From NCBI GenBank assembly GCA_910577015.1, contig CAJTKU010000008.1, forward strand, positions 1-64,000: a DNA stretch of 64,000 bases. The letters are read 5' to 3'. A program made the position numbers and the translations under genes. The stretch is from an uncultured Lachnospiraceae bacterium (GTDB lineage Bacteria; Bacillota; Clostridia; Lachnospirales; Lachnospiraceae). The notes under the pieces were generated by a model. It saw only the letters and a list, made by a program, of their open reading frames with translations. It had not been told where the DNA came from and did no database searches. This document shows, one piece after another, positions 24,594 to 33,177 of the stretch; positions within the stretch are counted from its first letter, which is position 1, and the number at the start of each line of letters is the position of its first letter.

Positions 24594-25109
24594 ATGAACG
24601 ACGAAATTCTGATTCAGAAAGCAAAAATGAAAAATCCCGATGCATTTACGGATTTGATGAAGTCACAGATGCATAGCATGTACCGCACGGCAAAAGCCAT
24701 TCTGATGAACGATGAGGATGTGGCGGACGCCGTCCAGAATACGCTACTAATCTGTTGGGAAAAATTGGGCGACTTAAAGGTGAACCGGTATTTTAAAACC
24801 TGGATGACAAAAATCCTTGTCAACAATTGTTATGCGATTATCAGAAGTAACAGGCGGATAATATATACGGACAATTTACCTGAAAGAGCCGGAGAAGAGA
24901 ATATCAGCAATATTGAGTGGCAGGAAGCATTGTCGTCCGTTGACGAAAAATACCGCATAGCGCTTATTTTATTTTACGCGGAAGGTTTCCGCACAAAAGA
25001 AATTGCAAAGATATTGGGAATCACGGACAGCGCGGTGCGCACAAGGCTCTCCAGAGGAAGGGAGCAATTATCAAAGTATTATAAAGGAGGCAGCGTTGAT
25101 GAGCAATAA
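24594..25109 (+). CDS. ECF-type RNA polymerase sigma factor
   Basis: A 171-residue sigma-70 family factor with region 2 (AFTDLMKSQMHSMYRTAKAI, DVADAVQNTLLICWEKL, FKTWMTKILVNNCY) and region 4 (YRIALILFYAEGFRTKEIAK, then GITDSAVRTRLSRGREQL). It directs polymerase to a small regulon, normally including its own operon. The next gene overlaps it by 11 bases and has a membrane segment near its N-terminus, as expected for the cognate anti-sigma factor. The upstream 110 bases contain no consensus sigma-A promoter, in line with autoregulation, but I could not identify the ECF promoter. Confidence 0.92.
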   Translation: MNDEILIQKAKMKNPDAFTDLMKSQMHSMYRTAKAILMNDEDVADAVQNTLLICWEKLGDLKVNRYFKTWMTKILVNNCYAIIRSNRRIIYTDNLPERAGEENISNIEWQEALSSVDEKYRIALILFYAEGFRTKEIAKILGITDSAVRTRLSRGREQLSKYYKGGSVDEQ

Positions 25110-26106
25110 AAAGGAAGATATTTTATATCAGGATTTGGAAATACCCGAAGCTGTATGGGATAAGGCGAATGAAGCTTTTTCGCAGATACGCATGGAATCG
25201 GAGGGAGAAATCAAAACTTCGGTAAAAAGAAAAGCACGGAAATTACATCTGCCCAAGGCGGCTGTGATTGCCATTATCTGCTGCCTTATATGCGGAACCA
25301 CTGTTACGGCAATGGAAATAATCAGTTCATACAGGCAGCGTATGGAAAGCATGGAGAAACAGGAAATAGAAGATTTCTATCAACTGGCGAATGCCGGTGA
25401 GGCAGACAGCCTGAACCGTCCGTTTACGGCCCAAGAAGCAGAGCGATATCAGGCCCTGACAGTAGAATATGAAAAGAACGGCCGGTTTCCTGAAGAACCC
25501 CTGACTGTTTTGGCAGACACGGATACTTATAACGGACAGGGCGTGGCGATTGATGCGTCCACGAGAACAATTTATCTCCCCGAGGAATCCCTGAGCGATG
25601 AAGAGCTTTTGGAGATTATAGATTTTAACCATAAGCTGGTCTACAGCATCTATGAAACGAATCAGGAGAGGATAATTGCCCGGGGCGATTGGGAAAGCCG
25701 TATGGCGGAAATGACCGATGAGGAGGTTGACAGGATTTATCTGGCTTACTGTGCGTCTAATCTGGATGTAGGAGGCGGGTACGGCAGGGAGTTTAGCCTG
25801 TCGGAAAGCCAGAGATATGAAGAACTTAAAAAACGGTATGAAACCGAAGGCATCTGTTCGGAGCAGGAAATCATGATTATAAAAAAATGGGATGAATATA
25901 CGGGAGCCGGCGTTGCATTTTGTGAAGAAAACAGTCAATTCTGTCTTCCCGACGGGGAGTTATCCGATACGGAGCTTTTGCAGATAATAGATTTTGAGCA
26001 TAAGATTCCTTACTGCTTTGACAGAATCCTTTATGATATCCAGATGGGATTCCGTGAAGGTTATCCGGTGGCTGGGAACAGAAATGAGGAAGATGATGAC
26101 AAGTAG
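25099..26106 (+). CDS. Probable transmembrane anti-sigma factor with duplicated extracellular domain
   Basis: A 335-residue protein: cytoplasmic N-terminus of about 50 residues, one membrane segment (AAVIAIICCLICGTTVTAM) and an extracellular part made of two similar domains. The repeats align as TYNGQGVAIDASTR with EYTGAGVAFCEENS, then LSDEELLEIIDFNHKLVYS with LSDTELLQIIDFEHKIPYC. The start at 25099 has AAAGGAGG at 25083-25090 inside the sigma gene. Position, topology and overlap point to an anti-sigma role with a sensory extracellular module; the cytoplasmic part does not show a clear ZAS zinc motif. The downstream lipoprotein overlaps its end. Confidence 0.75.
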   Translation: MSNKKEDILYQDLEIPEAVWDKANEAFSQIRMESEGEIKTSVKRKARKLHLPKAAVIAIICCLICGTTVTAMEIISSYRQRMESMEKQEIEDFYQLANAGEADSLNRPFTAQEAERYQALTVEYEKNGRFPEEPLTVLADTDTYNGQGVAIDASTRTIYLPEESLSDEELLEIIDFNHKLVYSIYETNQERIIARGDWESRMAEMTDEEVDRIYLAYCASNLDVGGGYGREFSLSESQRYEELKKRYETEGICSEQEIMIIKKWDEYTGAGVAFCEENSQFCLPDGELSDTELLQIIDFEHKIPYCFDRILYDIQMGFREGYPVAGNRNEEDDDK

Positions 26107-27250
26107 GTTAAAAAAATGTTTATTTCTGCTGATGGCATTGCTGTTCATACCGATGGTTTTCGTGGGATGCAGCAGGCAGACGGATAATAAGGAGCAAAAT
26201 GATACCAATGCAAAAGATACTGCCGTAATAAATGAAAGTACGGAAAATCTTGCAGGTATCCCCTATAGTGAAATGGCCGATGAATTGTCTGGTGAAACAA
26301 TCAAACAGGTGATAGAGGGGGCAGACGGTAGAAAAATATTTATTGACGCGCAGGTTTTTGCGGATGGAATCAATCAGGTTAGCTGCTACAAATACGTGCC
26401 GGAGCCATTTACGGAGGAGTGCCGGGAGGATTTGCTGAAAGCAATGCATCCTGCAGAAACATGGGACGTTATAGATGCCGCCGAATATAATCCGGAAAAG
26501 GATGTATGGGAATTTGTGACGCCAAGAGGGAATTCATGGGTGTATCAGGTTATCCGTTCTGAAGCACCGGCGGAAGATATTTTAAATCATAGAGAAACTG
26601 CCACAGATATATATTCTGACATCAAACAGGTATTTCCCATTGTTGTTCAAGACGATGCAATGACTGTGATGGATGAGTATACATATACAACCCTTTTGAA
26701 GGTGACAGATATTTCTCCGGCAGAGATAGAACAGCATGGATTGTATGATATCGGTGCCATAGATAAAAACGGCACTTATTCATGTGACATGATACATGTC
26801 TGTGAGACGGATGACGGGCAGTTTTTTATAAAGGCTGTATTCAGAAAAATAATTGATGGGATGCCTGTGACAGCCTGGCATGATTTCATCACGGTAACGG
26901 GAAAAGACAGTCTGTCTCCTGTAAAAATCCGGGGAAGCTTTTACTCAGAGGAAAGAATTGGACTGGACAAGCCTATTTTATCAATAAATGAAGCCATAAC
27001 AGCCATGCAGGAGCAGTTTGACATGATTCCGGTACAGGAAGAAACGCTATTTGTTACCAAAATCAGTCTGGAATATTTGTCGGTTGTTTCTCCCGAGGGC
27101 GATTTGCTCATTGTGCCGGTCTGGCGCTTCTGGGCAGGAGAAGATGAGAAAGAGCGAAGCCTGAGGGGTGAAGAGATGATTGCAATCAATGCCATAAGCG
27201 GTGAGCTGATTTGGGAAAGCAGAAAGGCTTTTGCAGAATATTCTTCTTGA
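26084..27250 (+). CDS. Lipoprotein of the sigma/anti-sigma operon
   Basis: A 388-residue predicted lipoprotein. The signal LFLLMALLFIPMVFVGC ends in a lipobox cysteine near residue 27, followed by a short charged linker and a large beta-rich extracellular domain with no motif I recognise. It overlaps the anti-sigma gene by 23 bases; starts at 26093 or 26096 are also possible. Being third in the ECF operon it may bind the signal or act with the anti-sigma extracellular domain. Similar lipoproteins of unknown function are frequent beside ECF operons in Clostridia. Confidence 0.72.
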   Translation: MRKMMTSRLKKCLFLLMALLFIPMVFVGCSRQTDNKEQNDTNAKDTAVINESTENLAGIPYSEMADELSGETIKQVIEGADGRKIFIDAQVFADGINQVSCYKYVPEPFTEECREDLLKAMHPAETWDVIDAAEYNPEKDVWEFVTPRGNSWVYQVIRSEAPAEDILNHRETATDIYSDIKQVFPIVVQDDAMTVMDEYTYTTLLKVTDISPAEIEQHGLYDIGAIDKNGTYSCDMIHVCETDDGQFFIKAVFRKIIDGMPVTAWHDFITVTGKDSLSPVKIRGSFYSEERIGLDKPILSINEAITAMQEQFDMIPVQEETLFVTKISLEYLSVVSPEGDLLIVPVWRFWAGEDEKERSLRGEEMIAINAISGELIWESRKAFAEYSS

Positions 27251-27313
27251 TTTTCATTTTGAGTTCGGCTAATATATAAACATAATAAATTTTAGCCGAA
27301 AGCAGGTGCCGAT

Positions 27314-28537
27314 ATGAATTATATAAAAAGAAGCTTAGAAAATGTGGTAAATCAGGTTACAAAGGAATATCCGGTTGTCCTGGTTACCGGACCCAGGCAG
27401 GTTGGAAAGACTACTATGCTTCAAAAGTTGATGGAAGGCACGGACAGAGGCTATGTTACGTTAGATGATTTGAATGAAAGAAATATTGCGAAGACGGACC
27501 CGGAATTGTTCCTGCAGCTGCATAAGCCTCCGATACTGATTGACGAGGTTCAGTATGCACCGGAGTTATTTACCTATATAAAGATGCATGTGGATAAAAA
27601 CCGTGATGCGGGCGCATTCTGGCTGACGGGTTCACAGGTGTTTAAACTGATGAAAGGCGTGCAGGAGTCTTTGGCAGGAAGAGTAGCGGTTTTATCACTA
27701 ACATCCTTGTCACAGGCAGAAATTTACGGTGGGATAAGCGAGCCCTTTACCATTGATATGGAAGCGCTCACTGCAAGAAAGGCCGGAAGGGAAGGGGCAG
27801 ACGCAAAGACTGTTTTTGAGAGGATATTTAAGGGTTCCATGCCGGCAATTGTAAGCGGAGCCAACAGCAACAGCCAGATTTTTTACAACAGTTATTTAAC
27901 TACCTATATAGAACGTGATGTAAAGGAATTATCCGACGCGATTGATTCGTTGAAATTTCTTAGGTTTAACACTGCTGTGGCGGCAAGATGCGGACAGATG
28001 CTGAATATTGCGGATATTGCAAGCGATGCGGATATCAATCAGGTACAGGCAAAGAACTGGCTGGGAATTTTGGAAACGTTGGGAATCATTTTCTATCTTC
28101 ATCCGTATTCCAACAATTTGTTAAAACGTCTGGTAAAGACACCGAAGCTGTATTTTTATGATACCGGCCTGGTCTGCCATCTGACCAGATGGAGCAGTGC
28201 GGAGACATTGGAGAGCGGAGCGATGAACGGCGCTGTACTGGAAAATTATGTGGTTGCCGAGATAATGAAATCTTACCTTAATTGCGGCATGGAACCCTAT
28301 TTGTATTATTATCGTGACAAAGATGCCAAGGAAATTGACATTGTGCTGGAGCATGACGGTGTGCTGAATCCAATCGAGATAAAAAAGACTTCAAATCCGG
28401 GAAGTGAATTAACAAAAGTATTCCATTTGCTGGATAAGTCTTCAACGCCCCGCTCCAAGGGTGCGGTTATCTGCATGAAACCGGGGCTTAGTGCAATTGA
28501 TAAGAATAATTATACCGTGCCAATTTGGATGATTTAA
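27314..28537 (+). CDS. AAA ATPase with DUF4143 C-terminal domain
   Basis: A 407-residue protein. Walker A is GPRQVGKTTM near residue 26, Walker B is PPILIDEVQYAP near residue 75, and the DUF4143 region with its nuclease-like end (YYYRDKDAKEIDIVLEHDG, then NPIEIKKT) fills the C-terminus. The DxxxE-x-K pattern there resembles a PD-(D/E)XK fold. These ATPases are very common and highly variable in gut bacteria and archaea; their role is unknown, though links to DNA and defence are suggested. It appears to be a single gene. The DNA just after its stop encodes, in another frame, a short helical tail of unknown origin. Confidence 0.88.
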   Translation: MNYIKRSLENVVNQVTKEYPVVLVTGPRQVGKTTMLQKLMEGTDRGYVTLDDLNERNIAKTDPELFLQLHKPPILIDEVQYAPELFTYIKMHVDKNRDAGAFWLTGSQVFKLMKGVQESLAGRVAVLSLTSLSQAEIYGGISEPFTIDMEALTARKAGREGADAKTVFERIFKGSMPAIVSGANSNSQIFYNSYLTTYIERDVKELSDAIDSLKFLRFNTAVAARCGQMLNIADIASDADINQVQAKNWLGILETLGIIFYLHPYSNNLLKRLVKTPKLYFYDTGLVCHLTRWSSAETLESGAMNGAVLENYVVAEIMKSYLNCGMEPYLYYYRDKDAKEIDIVLEHDGVLNPIEIKKTSNPGSELTKVFHLLDKSSTPRSKGAVICMKPGLSAIDKNNYTVPIWMI

Positions 28538-28647
28538 AAGACAGTCTGGAAACGATGTTGGAAGACGTTAACGAGTTGGTGTGAGAAGCCTTGTGGGATT
28601 GTTTTTTTGTACCATATCGATAGAATGGGCTTCTAACATTATTTATG

Positions 28648-28676
28648 TTGTGGCAAAAGGATGCCTATGATAGAAT
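28648..28676 (+). promoter_or_regulatory. Probable promoter of the small lipoprotein gene
   Basis: TTGTGG (28648-28653) and TAGAAT (28671-28676) are 17 bases apart, 32 bases before the ATG at 28708. Confidence 0.55.
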
Positions 28677-28707
28677 GTATTTAACGAAACATCGGAGGGG
28701 AGAAGGG

Positions 28708-28890
28708 ATGAATGATGTTATGAAAAAGATGATATTCATATTTGCGATAGGACTAAGCCTAGCCCTTACCGGATGCGTCGGTGAAAAAAATGGAAATAAA
28801 GAAGCAGCGGAAAGTGTGCCGCCGGCAACGGATGAGGACGCAAGAAAAGAAACGAAAAAAGACGGACCGGTTATGAAAAGGGCTATGTGA
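28708..28890 (+). CDS. Small lipoprotein, possibly truncated by frameshift
   Basis: A 60-residue predicted lipoprotein. The signal MIFIFAIGLSLALTGC carries a perfect LTGC lipobox, followed by a charged tail that ends abruptly at MKRAM. In the neighbouring frame the DNA continues YEKGYVIGFKDTNAS before a stop at about 28919, which looks like a natural domain end, so a longer protein may have been broken here. GGAGGGGAGAAGGG precedes the ATG. The membrane protein downstream starts 52 bases later and probably shares the transcript. Confidence 0.55.
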   Translation: MNDVMKKMIFIFAIGLSLALTGCVGEKNGNKEAAESVPPATDEDARKETKKDGPVMKRAM

Positions 28891-28942
28891 TAGGCTTCAA
28901 GGATACAAACGCCAGTTAATACATTCTGGAAAGGGAAAGCAT

Positions 28943-29470
28943 ATGAGGAAGAAAACGATAATGGTAATGGCGGCGATAGCGGCAGCGTTACAGACAGTGG
29001 CGGTGATAGCAGCCGTTTTGGTGACAGTCTTTCAGGACAAAGTAATGCAGTTATATGGCAGCCCGGAGCAAATATGCAGTATAAAAGCTGTTCCGGCCAG
29101 CGCGCTGGCGGAGATTTTACTGCCTCTTTTGATTTATGTGATATTTCTGCTCTGTATTGTTTTTGTCATGGACAAGACGTTTGCAAGACAGACGTTGGGG
29201 ATTATTTTTGCCGTGCTGGCGGTTTTGATTAAGGTTGTGACAGCGCTGCTTGTAGCAGGTATAAATGTTTTACTGGCAAGACTGAAGGGGATATCGGAGT
29301 ATGCGGGTTATACCGTGTTAAGCAATGTTGTTTGGCAGGTTACTTTCCTGTTTACCGTGACGGCATTTACTCTTTTCTGCGTGACAGTGGGAAGCTGTCT
29401 GTCAGGGCAGACAGCAATGCCTTTGCAGGAGCAGGGTACGCCGCCTGAGGTGTCTAGATGGGAAGGGTAG
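28943..29470 (+). CDS. Hypothetical four-helix integral membrane protein
   Basis: A 175-residue membrane protein of unknown family with four predicted membrane segments (residues about 5-28, 55-78, 85-110 and 130-152). No catalytic motif is visible. GGAAAGGGAAAGC precedes the ATG. Its 3' end overlaps the 3' end of the minus-strand hydrolase by 17 bases, so the two genes converge with overlapping stops. It might be a two-gene unit with the small lipoprotein upstream. Confidence 0.6.
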   Translation: MRKKTIMVMAAIAAALQTVAVIAAVLVTVFQDKVMQLYGSPEQICSIKAVPASALAEILLPLLIYVIFLLCIVFVMDKTFARQTLGIIFAVLAVLIKVVTALLVAGINVLLARLKGISEYAGYTVLSNVVWQVTFLFTVTAFTLFCVTVGSCLSGQTAMPLQEQGTPPEVSRWEG

Positions 29471-30425
29471 AGAACTTTTCCCTCATCCATTCGGTATATT
29501 TTTCTTTTTCCTCAAATTGAGGAAAATGAGCCGATTTTTCAAATAAGACAAATTCCTTTTCGGGAGCAGTCAATTCTTCAAAGTATTGTTTTGCTATGCG
29601 TGTGGACGTCATATAGTCATACTTGCCCTGCAGGAAATAGCACGGCACCGATAACTGCCTGACTGCTTCCGCAGTTTCACCTTCCGCAGTGCCGTACAGC
29701 TTCTGTGCTACGGACAGTCCCTTGACAAACCGTATCGCATCCGGTATGGAATATTCGGGTCTTGTGATAAGAGATGAAAGGTAATCCCGGTTGTCGTTTA
29801 TCAGACGGGCTCCTCCCCCATACCGTCTGATATAGGTTCTCGGCACAGCGCCCTTTCCTGCGTCTATCTGTTCTTTTATCCCCATGAGGGCATCATAATC
29901 CTTTTGTCTGTGCGCTTTCTTAGCCCCCTCCAGACAAAAACGCAGTCCTTCCTTTTCGCTGAGCGCAGTGTAAGCCATCTGTCCGATTCCCACATAAGCC
30001 GCAATCTTTTCAGGAAAAACCGCTGCCGTCCGCAAAGCAATCTCCGTTCCGAAGGAATGGCCGGCCAGGATGATTTTGTCTTTATCCAATTCTTTGCAAA
30101 TGTAATTAATGATACACTTCAAATCTTCTATTAACAGGGAAACCGTAATGTCGGAATAATCTTCCTTCCAATGGAATGATTTGCCGCTTCCCCGCTGGTC
30201 GTAATGCACAATCGTAAAATATTTTTCGAGCTCTTTCTGATATTTTGCCACATACGGAATCTCCGAGCATCCGGGACCGCCGTGCACGAACAGGATTACC
30301 GGATTCTTACGACTTTTTCCCCGTATCAAAAAAGCATGTTTTGTACCGTTTATATGGATATTACGAAGCTCGCTGACTGCATCGTTTCCCTTTATTTTCC
30401 ATGTCCAGCTTATTGGCAATAGCAT
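29454..30425 (-). CDS. Alpha/beta hydrolase, proline iminopeptidase-like
   Basis: A 323-residue alpha/beta hydrolase. The oxyanion motif reads VILFVHGGPG, followed by VHYDQRGSGKS typical of prolyl aminopeptidases (family S33). The nucleophile elbow is LAGHSFGTEIAL with Ser as nucleophile, the acid is likely in QGKYDYMTS, and the histidine in KSAHFPQFEE. No signal peptide is visible. The start follows GGAGGATATCC. Prolyl peptidase, ester or lactone hydrolysis all remain possible. It stands alone, converging with the membrane protein gene and diverging from the zinc-ribbon gene. Confidence 0.85.
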   Translation of the reverse strand: MLLPISWTWKIKGNDAVSELRNIHINGTKHAFLIRGKSRKNPVILFVHGGPGCSEIPYVAKYQKELEKYFTIVHYDQRGSGKSFHWKEDYSDITVSLLIEDLKCIINYICKELDKDKIILAGHSFGTEIALRTAAVFPEKIAAYVGIGQMAYTALSEKEGLRFCLEGAKKAHRQKDYDALMGIKEQIDAGKGAVPRTYIRRYGGGARLINDNRDYLSSLITRPEYSIPDAIRFVKGLSVAQKLYGTAEGETAEAVRQLSVPCYFLQGKYDYMTSTRIAKQYFEELTAPEKEFVLFEKSAHFPQFEEKEKYTEWMREKFSTLPI

Positions 30426-30560
30426 ATGGATATCCTCCGTTTGGTGTATTTTTCCCTTGGTTCATTATAGCATAAAACTAAAGTAACGGTAATTTATTTT
30501 ATTGAATTGATGATAAGATATGATAAAATGGAGGTAACGGTAGATGGGAGGCACAAAAAT

Positions 30561-31349
30561 ATGCAGATTCAATGTGATTATTGCGGACAATTTATAAATG
30601 ATACGGACAGTGTGTGCCCTTATTGCGGCGGGACAAATTCCCACCTTAAACGGACGGCAAATAATGTACCCCATACAATTGAAGAATTAAAGGCATTTTG
30701 TATATCCCACAATTTGCCGCTGTCGCAGATGCGGTTTTTTATAGGGGAAAACTATACCGGCGCAAGGGCGTTTGGCATTTATAAAGAGGAGCAAAGCGGA
30801 AACTTTATTGTATATAAAAACAAAAGTGACGGCAGCCGCGCCATCCGGTATGAGGGAAAAGACGAAGCCTATGCGGTCAACGAGATTTATCAGAAGATAA
30901 AATCAGAGATGACCAATCAAAGGCAGATGCAGGCAGTAAACAGGCCGGTGCGCCAAAGCGGCAGTACATATCAGAACAGACACAAAAGAAACATGCTTAC
31001 CATTGTCCTGATTATTTCAATACTCATACCATTGATGAGTATGTTTAGATTGATGTGGGGAGTATTTCATTATTCCGGCTGTATTCCTTACAACTGCTAT
31101 TACGGCTCCCATCCGTATACAGGCACTAATTGGGATAGTGATAACAGTTGGGATAATGACAGTAACTGGGATAATGACAGTAACTGGGGTGATGACTGGG
31201 ATGATGATAACAACTGGGACTATGGCAGTGACTGGGACAATGATGACAATTGGAATGATGACAGCGGCTGGGATTCTGACTGGGACTCCGACTGGGATTC
31301 CGGAAGCGATTGGGATTCTGACTGGTCCGACTGGGACAGCGACTGGTAA
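30561..31349 (+). CDS. Zinc-ribbon membrane protein with Trp/Asp-rich repeat tail
   Basis: A 262-residue protein: an N-terminal zinc ribbon (QCDYCGQ and CPYCGGTNS, four cysteines in two CxxC pairs), a small globular domain of about 80 residues, one membrane helix (MLTIVLIISILIPLMSMFRL) and a tail of about 75 residues made almost only of Trp, Asp, Asn, Ser and Gly, with units such as NSWDNDSNWDNDSNW. These are not WD40 repeats. The Asp-rich tail could bind calcium or be disordered. GGGAGG lies before the ATG at 30561; an upstream ATG at 30507 has no binding site. No function can be assigned. Confidence 0.72.
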   Translation: MQIQCDYCGQFINDTDSVCPYCGGTNSHLKRTANNVPHTIEELKAFCISHNLPLSQMRFFIGENYTGARAFGIYKEEQSGNFIVYKNKSDGSRAIRYEGKDEAYAVNEIYQKIKSEMTNQRQMQAVNRPVRQSGSTYQNRHKRNMLTIVLIISILIPLMSMFRLMWGVFHYSGCIPYNCYYGSHPYTGTNWDSDNSWDNDSNWDNDSNWGDDWDDDNNWDYGSDWDNDDNWNDDSGWDSDWDSDWDSGSDWDSDWSDWDSDW

Positions 31350-31384
31350 TATCAGGATTTTAGAAAATGAAATGAGGTGACAGA

Positions 31385-32518
31385 TTGAACAGGGACCCGC
31401 TTAAGGAATATATAAAACAGTCCGAGCCCAATAAGAGGGATAAAGGATATATATGGCATACAGCCATCGGTCTTCAGGCCGTTGACGGGCTGAAACCTTC
31501 CGCATATTTGATTGACAATGCAATAAAGAATATTGAAGGCGATATTTCCTTTGATGAAGTCCAGACATTATTAGATAGCTATTATCAAGAAAACCCCGGG
31601 GAAGATGAAAGAGACAGAACGGAAGAAGCCGACAAAGTATCGGTGAGGATTGCGAAGATTTTATCAGAGAAGGCTTTTAGCTTTACCCCGAATGAATATA
31701 TAGCAATTCATAAAAAGCTTTTTGAAGGGATATTTGTACATGCCGGAAAAATACGGGATTATAATATCACTAAAAAGGAATGGGTTCTTGACGGTGCAAC
31801 GGTTTTGTACGGCAGTGCATCTGAATTAAAAGAAACGTTGGAGTATGATTTTTCTGAAGAAAGAAAATTCAGGTATAAGGAACTGTCCATGGATGAGGTA
31901 ATTCATCATTTGGCTGTATTTGTTTCAAGGCTTTGGCAGACCCATATTTTTGCGGAAGGAAATACCAGAACCACAGCTGTCTTTTTTATTAAATATTTAA
32001 GGACACTGGGATTTGACGCAGCTAATGACATTTTTGCAGAAAATGCGTGGTATTTTAGAAATGCTCTTGTCAGGGCAAATTACAATGATTTGAAAAATGG
32101 CATCCATGAGACAACAAAATACATTGAACTGTTTTTAAGGAACCTGTTATTGGACGAAACCAATGAACTCCATAACCGAACGATGCATATCAGTGGAAAA
32201 CTAAATTTCAATTCAAAAGTGGACATTGAAGATACAGAAGCGGACATTGGAGACATGAAAGCGGTCATTGGAAAACCAAAAGCGGACATTCAAAGTCGGC
32301 TTGCTGCTATTTCAGAAACAGTTTCTGGGAGAACGGTGAAGCATATGGTTACACTTCTTGAAAAGTATGGCGAGGAACAGGTTTTTGGCAGGTCATGTGT
32401 GGAAGAGGTAACGGGTTTAAAATCATCAAGGGCGTCTGAACTGTTGAAAATATTATTGGATAAAAAAGTGATTGAACCTGTAAAAGGTTATGGAAAGGGT
32501 AAATACCGCTTTCGGTAA
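31385..32518 (+). CDS. Fic family protein (putative AMP transferase), TTG start
   Basis: A 377-residue Fic protein. The active-site motif is HIFAEGNTRTTA from His187, the EGNTRT variant of HPFxxGNGR, with catalytic His kept. An N-terminal SYYQEN (residues 65-70) fits the inhibitory (S/T)xxxE(G/N) helix, so this is an autoinhibited class II type. After the Fic domain come four 7-residue repeats (VDIEDTE, ADIGDMK, AVIGKPK, ADIQSRL) and a C-terminal winged helix. Fic enzymes transfer AMP from ATP onto hydroxyl groups of target proteins. Translation appears to start at TTG, with GAGGTGA just upstream. Confidence 0.88.
   Translation: MNRDPLKEYIKQSEPNKRDKGYIWHTAIGLQAVDGLKPSAYLIDNAIKNIEGDISFDEVQTLLDSYYQENPGEDERDRTEEADKVSVRIAKILSEKAFSFTPNEYIAIHKKLFEGIFVHAGKIRDYNITKKEWVLDGATVLYGSASELKETLEYDFSEERKFRYKELSMDEVIHHLAVFVSRLWQTHIFAEGNTRTTAVFFIKYLRTLGFDAANDIFAENAWYFRNALVRANYNDLKNGIHETTKYIELFLRNLLLDETNELHNRTMHISGKLNFNSKVDIEDTEADIGDMKAVIGKPKADIQSRLAAISETVSGRTVKHMVTLLEKYGEEQVFGRSCVEEVTGLKSSRASELLKILLDKKVIEPVKGYGKGKYRFR
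32219..32302 (+). repeat. Four tandem 21-bp repeats inside the Fic gene
   Basis: Four units of 21 bases at 32219-32239, 32240-32260, 32261-32281 and 32282-32302 share the core GCGGACATTG and encode heptapeptides with the pattern x-D-I-x-x-x-x. They form the linker between the Fic domain and the winged helix and should change in copy number between strains. Confidence 0.8.
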
Positions 32519-32639
32519 AGGGTGTCTGCACGGCAGGAGATAAAGCAGAAAATCTGCGAAGAGCCATAATGGCACGAAAGAATGAATCATTGCGTAGTTG
32601 GGCATACTACTCCAAAAAGAAAAAGGAGTGGAAGCAAAA

Positions 32640-33074
32640 ATGATTGAACCGGATACCATAAAATTGCTGCGGGAGTGTGACGCAGGCATAAAGATGGGGA
32701 TAGATTCCATTGAGGATGTAATCAGCTATGTGAATGACGAAACATTTCGGAAACTTCTTGTGGAATGTGAGAATAAGCATGAAAAAATGAAAGAAGAGAT
32801 TCAGGAACTGTTGGATAAATACCATGATGAAGGGAAAAATCCGAATCCCATGGCCAAAAGCATGTCATGGATAAAAACCAATGTCAAGCTGGTGATGAAT
32901 GAATCAGATAAGACCATAGCAAACTTGATGACAGACGGATGCAACATGGGCGTGAAGTCACTGAACAAATATTTAAACCAGTATCAGGCAGCGGATGAAA
33001 AAACAAAGGATATTGCCAAAAAGCTGATAAATCTGGAAGAAAAGCTTGTCGATGATATTCGTGGGTATTTATAG
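32640..33074 (+). CDS. Four-helix bundle protein, DUF2383/ferritin-like
   Basis: A 144-residue all-helical protein resembling the PA2169/DUF2383 ferritin-like family: LLRECDAGIKMGIDSIEDVI, CENKHEKMKEEIQELL, SMSWIKTNVKLVM and a last helix near KYLNQYQAADE. Few residues look like iron ligands, so metal binding is doubtful. AAAAAGGAG precedes the ATG at 32640; a longer frame starts from a TTG. It lies between the Fic gene and a terminator. Function unknown; related proteins are linked to stress responses. Confidence 0.65.
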   Translation: MIEPDTIKLLRECDAGIKMGIDSIEDVISYVNDETFRKLLVECENKHEKMKEEIQELLDKYHDEGKNPNPMAKSMSWIKTNVKLVMNESDKTIANLMTDGCNMGVKSLNKYLNQYQAADEKTKDIAKKLINLEEKLVDDIRGYL

Positions 33075-33086
33075 GAAAAGGTTGAA

Positions 33087-33122
33087 AAAAGGGCAGCCGC
33101 CAAAATGTGCGCGCTGCCTTTT
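33087..33122 (+). terminator. Rho-independent terminator between converging genes
   Basis: AAAAGGGCAGC (33087-33097) pairs with GCTGCCTTTT (33113-33122) with one bulged G. It ends the plus-strand transcript and, on the minus strand, lies just past the end of the LysM protein gene. Confidence 0.78.
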
Positions 33123-33177
33123 CATAATTAATGGTATGCTTTATATGCTTCCAGCGGATTGTCATATAAAAAACAAT

